Source of the DNA: DASPSR01 sp035516175
Lineage (GTDB): Bacteria > Nitrospirota > UBA9217
Reading direction: 5' to 3'
Length of the DNA: 27,347 nt
Assembly (NCBI GenBank): GCA_035516175.1
Contig: DATJAO010000047.1
Location: forward strand, 1-27,347
The notes below the pieces were generated by a model. The model saw only the letters and a list, made by a program, of their open reading frames with translations. It did no database searches and was not told the origin of the DNA. Positions 23,046 to 27,347 of the stretch are shown here, piece by piece. The translations under genes were made by a program, and so were the position numbers. The first letter of the stretch is position 1. Every line of letters begins with the position of its first letter.

Positions 23046-23148
23046 GCTTTTTTCTGGAAGCTCAAAGTTATAGTCTTTTTTAGAAAGCGTGGAAGGTTTT
23101 TTTGGATAATAGATTCAATCGTCGGCAGGAAATGAGATAGTGTCGCGG

Positions 23149-23994
23149 CTACAGATCTATGAGCTTGTTCGCGATAGCCACGGAAATCGCCTGAGACCGA
23201 CTGTTCGCGTTCAACTTGTGAAATATATTTTTCATGTGAAATTTCACCGTATCCTTGCTCACCCCGATGATTAATGATATTTCCCACGTACTTTTGCCTT
23301 CTTTGACCCACATCAATATTTCTTTTTCTCGGGAAGTCAGCCAGATAGTTTGACCGCTTTTTGCATTGGATTGAAGCCCGCCGGCCAACATCTGTAGCTG
23401 CGGGACTATGTAGTTGACGATCAACCGTTGGCAATAATATTCAGCGGTGGCGATGCTCATCTCAAAATGCGAGGCAATTTCCCGTACATTTTCCCCTTCG
23501 CACATAAGTTGCAATATCTTGGTCTCGTCGCTCGATAGATCCAGTCTTGCCGAATCACCGATCTTGGCTAAATTCTGACTATAATCCTTGATCATGATAT
23601 CGGCTATCTTCGGGCAAAGGTAGACACCGTTCGACATCACGGTCTGTATCGCGAGGATGACTTCTTCGAAGGCGCAATCCTTTATAAGATATCCAGCCGC
23701 ACCTGAGTCGAACATTTCCAGTACCATGCGCTTGTCGAGATGCATGGACAAGGCTATGATTTTTAAGCCCGGCTTGTCCGCCGCTATCTGGCGTGCCGCT
23801 TCGATGCCGGTTTTTTCCGGCATCGAAATATCCATGATAATGAGGTCCGGTGAGAGTTCCGATGCCAGCCTCACCGCGGTTACGCCGTCCTCTGCTTCGG
23901 CAACGACGGACATATCGGGCTGTTCTTCAATCAGCGTGCGAAGGCCCTCGCGCATCAGCTTATGATCGTCTGCAAGAAGAATTGCTATCCCCAT
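23149..23994 (-). CDS. NarL/FixJ-type response regulator with two HTH segments
   Basis: A 281-residue response regulator. Residues 1-122 are a receiver with D9-D10, phospho-acceptor D55 (IIMDISMPEKTG) and K105. The C-terminal LuxR domain (about 217-275) is clear: WLTSREKEILMWVKEGKSTW, then VSKDTVKFHMKNIFHKLNAN. Between them, residues 152-196 (LSSDETKILQLMCEGENVRE, then MSIATAEYYCQRLI) look like a second, diverged LuxR helix-turn-helix, which explains why the protein is about 70 residues longer than normal. The gene starts ten bases after the kinase stop, with GGAG before the ATG, so it is co-translated with the kinase and probably phosphorylated by it. Likely targets include the downstream cysQ operon. 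Confidence 0.9.
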   Translation of the reverse strand: MGIAILLADDHKLMREGLRTLIEEQPDMSVVAEAEDGVTAVRLASELSPDLIIMDISMPEKTGIEAARQIAADKPGLKIIALSMHLDKRMVLEMFDSGAAGYLIKDCAFEEVILAIQTVMSNGVYLCPKIADIMIKDYSQNLAKIGDSARLDLSSDETKILQLMCEGENVREIASHFEMSIATAEYYCQRLIVNYIVPQLQMLAGGLQSNAKSGQTIWLTSREKEILMWVKEGKSTWEISLIIGVSKDTVKFHMKNIFHKLNANSRSQAISVAIANKLIDL

Positions 23995-24004
23995 ATCACT
24001 CCTT

Positions 24005-25867
24005 TCACGCGGGCTGCTGCTGTTTTAAAGGACAGGTAAGGGTAATTTTTGTACCGAGACCGGGCTTGCTCTCGATCTCGCAGTATCCCCCCAGCTGTTT
24101 CATTCGCTCGCGTATGGTAAAAAGGCCGAACCCGCTTTTTTGTAATGTGGTTGTCGCCATGTCAAACCCAATGCCGTCGTCAGAGACGATCACGCGCAGG
24201 GAATCGGCAATCATGAGAATAAATATTTCCGCGCGTTTCGCCTGAGCGTGCTTGACAACGTTCATGAGCAACTCTCGTACGCACCTGTAGACGAGGGACC
24301 TTGAGCTTCTGTCCATCTTCTCCAGGTGCCCATCATCCTCGACATCGATAACCAATCCATGCGTTCTTTCAAACGCCTCGGCAAGTGCCTCAATGGCCGC
24401 TTTCAATCCGATTTCAACCAGGACTGGGGGGTTGAGTTCAACTGTCAACGATCTCGTATACTCTATGATCTTTCCGAGAATCTCCTGTATTTCAAAGATG
24501 TGCATGGCTGCATCCGAATCCTTGAGGGACTTCCGCAATGCGCTCAATTTGAATTTCAATACTATCAGATTCTGTCCGACGAAATCGTGCAGGTCCGAGG
24601 CGATAAGATGCCGTTCCCGTTCTTCGACACGAGACTCCATGAGAGACATCTCCACCGCCGCGTCGTAGAGTTCTTTCTGGTAGATTCTGATCTTATCCTC
24701 CATGTCCTTCCGTTCCGTGACATCGCGGGCAATCACGAGCACTGCTTGCCAGCCTACGAAAGTAAACGGCGCGGCAGCCATCTCGACATAGACTACCTTG
24801 CCGCTGGGTTGAATATACCGTAATGGAATAAGGTGGTCAGTGACCTTTTCTTCCTGAACCCGTTGCAGTCTTCGCCCCGTAGCTCCGCGGTCGCTTTCAG
24901 AGATATCTTCCAGAATCGGACGTCCTATAATTTGCGCAGGGTCTGATACCCCGAGAAGTTTCGCTCCGGCCGCATTAGTAAATACAATCTTTCCATCCAA
25001 TTGCACGTAGATGGCGTCCGGGGACAGTTCCACGAGCCCACGGTAGCGGTCTTCGCTCTCCCGAAGTAAACCTTCGGCCTGTCTGCGGGCCACCACCATC
25101 TCATTGAATGCCGCAGCAAGGTTCCCCACCTCGTCCTCCGAATCAACTGGCATCGGCTCCACAGCCAGCCCTTTTTCAAAAGCCTTCACGTCTTCTGTCA
25201 GCTTTTCAAGTGGTCGCACGACCTTTTTTACTGCCACCGACACGATAATGCCGCTGAAAACGATGAAAAGCACCATCATCACGGTATTCCGCTTGGCAAG
25301 TGAAAGAATCTCTCTCCGGTATGAGTCTTTAGTCAAAACGACCCGGACATATCCAATAACCCTGGCCGCTTCATTATGGTTTGCAGTCCCGAGATACAAG
25401 GATTCGTCGGCTCTGGGTAGCGATCTTCTCGAAACAGGCATAATAAACTCCAGAAAATCAGCTGTTTCCAATTGTTTCAGTGATGCGGCGTCTCCCGATA
25501 AAACAGTGTCCCACTTCACAACCGGTAGCGGTCCTTTGTCTTTAACCGTTTCGCCCCCAGCGTAAAGCAATTTAAACTTGGCGTTGTACATCGAAACGGA
25601 TAGAACATCCTTCTGGCCAAGAACACCTGCCGCAGCTTCTCTGAGCAGATCGGAATTTTCAGCAAATATTCCTACAACGGAATTGTGCGCAAGCATGCCC
25701 GCGAACAATTCGCCCTTGTCGACGAGGTCCCTCTTTATTTTGCCGCCTTCACGGACTGCGCCTATTACTGTATATACCGTCAAGGAGACGACAATAACGA
25801 GCACGAACGCAGACAGCACCTTGAGTCCGAAGCTTTTCCTTATGGCAAACGGGGTCCTTTTATTCAA
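24005..25867 (-). CDS. Membrane sensor histidine kinase (HisKA_3 type)
   Basis: The start is placed at TTG 25865-25867 (620 residues) because AAGGTGG lies seven bases upstream and it overlaps the preceding stop by eight bases; ATG 25892-25894 has no spaced ribosome site. TM1 about 17-38, a periplasmic sensor of about 150 residues, TM2 about 194-213, HAMP (214-266), PAS (about 272-388), then a NarX/DesK-like dimerisation domain with phospho-acceptor H427 in LIASDLHDFVGQNL. The ATPase has RELLMNVVKHA (531-541) and DDGIGFD (563-569). The family pairs with NarL-type regulators, as here. The signal may come through the substrate-binding protein encoded just upstream. Confidence 0.93.
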   Translation of the reverse strand: MNKRTPFAIRKSFGLKVLSAFVLVIVVSLTVYTVIGAVREGGKIKRDLVDKGELFAGMLAHNSVVGIFAENSDLLREAAAGVLGQKDVLSVSMYNAKFKLLYAGGETVKDKGPLPVVKWDTVLSGDAASLKQLETADFLEFIMPVSRRSLPRADESLYLGTANHNEAARVIGYVRVVLTKDSYRREILSLAKRNTVMMVLFIVFSGIIVSVAVKKVVRPLEKLTEDVKAFEKGLAVEPMPVDSEDEVGNLAAAFNEMVVARRQAEGLLRESEDRYRGLVELSPDAIYVQLDGKIVFTNAAGAKLLGVSDPAQIIGRPILEDISESDRGATGRRLQRVQEEKVTDHLIPLRYIQPSGKVVYVEMAAAPFTFVGWQAVLVIARDVTERKDMEDKIRIYQKELYDAAVEMSLMESRVEERERHLIASDLHDFVGQNLIVLKFKLSALRKSLKDSDAAMHIFEIQEILGKIIEYTRSLTVELNPPVLVEIGLKAAIEALAEAFERTHGLVIDVEDDGHLEKMDRSSRSLVYRCVRELLMNVVKHAQAKRAEIFILMIADSLRVIVSDDGIGFDMATTTLQKSGFGLFTIRERMKQLGGYCEIESKPGLGTKITLTCPLKQQQPA

Positions 25868-26816
25868 CTGTTCCCACCTTCTTGAGCACCTCATCCCTGA
25901 TTTTCAGGCCCATTTTTTCCGCGGCTTTTACGTTGATCGAGAGGCGGACGGTGCGCGGATACACTTGAATTCCGTCGCCGTCACCTTCGCCTTTCACTAT
26001 CCGCTCGACGATTTCCGCGGCCTGGGCCCCCATATCGTAAGGGTCCATGTCCAGCGACGCTATGGCGCCCATATCAACATATTTTTTTGAAAAAGTGAAT
26101 ATTGGTATGCTGTGCTGGATGGAGTAACGGAGCATGTAATCGACTGTTTCCTCCGAAACAACAGTCGGATCAGGCAGCATCCACAGCACGTCCATCCCGT
26201 CATGAATCTCGTTGAGCGCCGCCATGATTTCTGAAGGATCATGCACCTGTCGGGCTGCCAAATCGATCCCTGCCGAGCGGGCCGCCTGCTTCGCTTCATT
26301 AACGTAAGACAGCGTATACCGGGGATTGTATAAAAGTCCGATTTTTTTTGCGGATGGAATGACTTCCTTTATGCTTTTTAGGACGGTTGAGGGAGCTATA
26401 TCCATGCTCACGCCCGAAATATTCGGTGATTGGTCACGGTTGGCTTCCGAAGAGATCACCATGATATAAACAATTGCCGGGTTTTTCAGTGCCCTGACTT
26501 TTTTGAACGCTGTTGTCCCGATTGCAACAATAACATCGTGCGAAGACAAATGCATGTCTTCCAGCTCATCCACGTCTCCCGACCGCACTTCACGAACATC
26601 GCACCGTGTGGCATCTTCAAAGCCCCGCAGGGCGTCCTGGTAGGGTTTTAAATTGGCGCTTTTCACGATGATCGCATTACAGGTTTTGGCGTAACCGGTA
26701 CTGCCCGCTGCGAGAAACGCAAGGGTTACTGTGAGCAGAAGTGCGATGCGTCGAATGAACAGAGAGAGGTATCGTTGAACTATGAAAGGTCGGTTGTTAT
26801 AGAAAGCTTTGTTCAT
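25860..26816 (-). CDS. ABC-type substrate-binding protein, sensor partner
   Basis: A 318-residue periplasmic binding protein of the ABC_sub_bind type, from ATG 26814-26816. The N-terminus has a long positive stretch and then a signal segment (RRIALLLTVTLAFLAAGSTGYA). Family motifs are VIVAIGTTAFKKV, IPSAKKIGLLYNPRYTLSYV, ALNEIHDGMDVLWMLPDPTV and IPIFTFSKKYVDMGAIASLD. No ABC permease or ATPase is encoded nearby. It overlaps the histidine kinase gene by eight bases and begins one base after the radical SAM gene stop, so it probably delivers a ligand signal to the kinase rather than serving transport. No ribosome site is seen before the chosen ATG, so translation is likely coupled. Ligand unknown. 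Confidence 0.85.
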   Translation of the reverse strand: MNKAFYNNRPFIVQRYLSLFIRRIALLLTVTLAFLAAGSTGYAKTCNAIIVKSANLKPYQDALRGFEDATRCDVREVRSGDVDELEDMHLSSHDVIVAIGTTAFKKVRALKNPAIVYIMVISSEANRDQSPNISGVSMDIAPSTVLKSIKEVIPSAKKIGLLYNPRYTLSYVNEAKQAARSAGIDLAARQVHDPSEIMAALNEIHDGMDVLWMLPDPTVVSEETVDYMLRYSIQHSIPIFTFSKKYVDMGAIASLDMDPYDMGAQAAEIVERIVKGEGDGDGIQVYPRTVRLSINVKAAEKMGLKIRDEVLKKVGTVE

Positions 26817-26817
26817 A

Positions 26818-27347
26818 CTACAGATCGTATCTGACATCCTGGGCGACCAGTCCTTCAAGGGTCCCATCAAAATACTTTTTCTTGCAATTAACTCCCCGCA
26901 TATTCCCATCCCGAACTAGCTTACTGTACTTGCAGCCGCCGAAGCAGAGGGGAAGATAGGAACAGGCGAGGCAATCCTCATTTTTCCAGTCATCGAGCCC
27001 GTGGGAACCGCGGCTGTTGTTTGCACTGCTCGCAACGTCACCGATGCAACATTCTTTTCTGCCGATCATGCCGGGGCACTTGTAGAGTGTCCCATCGTAA
27101 TTTACGATGAGGCTGTCGTCGAGTGCCATGACGCAGGGTGATGGCATGATCTTCGGCTGGCGATATCCCCTCTTCAATACCTCTTCCCGCAGCAGTATCG
27201 TCGCTTCCACAAGCCAGGGCTCCTCGGTCGAATCACACCCGTCATGAAAATCAGGTAGCGCGAACTCGCTGCTTTCATTCACCACCGGATCGAATTTGAT
27301 CATGGGGATCTTCCCTGGAGTGAGTCCCCGGTCCATGAGATAATCGA
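26818..27347 (-). CDS. Radical SAM/SPASM maturase, C-terminal part
   Basis: Partial: the frame is open to the window edge, so the radical SAM core and its CxxxCxxC cluster lie outside. The visible 176 residues hold a SPASM-type cluster region: C in SPCVMALDDSLIVNYDGTLY, KCPGMIGRKECCIGD, then C-x-x-C-x5-C-x3-C in DCLACSYLPLCFGGCKY, followed by NCKKKY. This closely resembles my memory of the geopeptide-type maturase family of Geobacter, which modifies a small ribosomally made peptide. No precursor peptide is seen in the window. Its stop lies one base before the substrate-binding protein start, so it is in the same transcript as the sensor kinase. Subfamily is less certain than the SPASM call. 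Confidence 0.8.
   Translation of the reverse strand, partial: DYLMDRGLTPGKIPMIKFDPVVNESSEFALPDFHDGCDSTEEPWLVEATILLREEVLKRGYRQPKIMPSPCVMALDDSLIVNYDGTLYKCPGMIGRKECCIGDVASSANNSRGSHGLDDWKNEDCLACSYLPLCFGGCKYSKLVRDGNMRGVNCKKKYFDGTLEGLVAQDVRYDL

Overview
The window is a bacterial chromosome segment of about 50% GC. Nearly every recognisable gene reads on the minus strand; the only plus-strand coding trace is a transposase fragment. The gene types (a chemotaxis cluster with cheD and a sensory GAF protein, a radical SAM/SPASM maturase resembling the geopeptide type, several two-component proteins and the toxin-antitoxin modules) suggest an anaerobic or environmental Gram-negative bacterium, possibly Desulfobacterota/Geobacter-like or Nitrospirota. 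That placement is inference; no rRNA or other phylogenetic marker is present.

Layout, left to right. (1) 0.16-5.25 kb: a SWIM zinc-finger protein and a large SNF2-family helicase, next to two toxin-antitoxin modules. One is TumE-like and frameshifted, with a coiled-coil antitoxin. The other is an intact BrnT/BrnA pair with a near-consensus sigma70 promoter whose spacer is a perfect palindrome. The BrnTA pair lies exactly between two 22-bp near-identical copies of a tRNA 3' end. (2) 5.25-7.38 kb: a degraded accessory stretch with an aromatic-rich secreted protein, a decayed Lmo0937-type membrane peptide, a piece of an IS3-family transposase and largely empty DNA. (3) 7.38-16.7 kb: a chemotaxis-type signalling cluster transcribed as cheA, mcp, cheW, cheR, cheD, cheB, a response regulator, a GAF protein, a broken response regulator and a CheY-like protein. 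CheA carries a tandem repeat resembling the cyclic-di-GMP-binding MshEN motif. The MCP ends in a CheR-type pentapeptide. (4) 16.7-17.6 kb: an intergenic region with a palindrome and a terminator. (5) 17.6-22.7 kb: a sulfonation operon of cysQ, a fused ATP sulfurylase-APS kinase, a ChrA-family transporter and a sulfotransferase. Together these would activate sulfate to PAPS, use it and remove the by-product PAP. (6) 23.1-27.3 kb: an ABC-type substrate-binding protein, a histidine kinase and a LuxR-type response regulator in one transcription unit, preceded by the 3' part of a radical SAM/SPASM gene that runs off the window.

The main system-level hypothesis concerns a 16-bp palindrome (CTACCC-N4-GGGTAG). 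It occurs once upstream of the sulfonation operon and once upstream of cheA, and the first copy lies beside a response regulator that appears to carry two tandem LuxR-type DNA-binding domains. The sensor trio may therefore control sulfonation and chemotaxis together.
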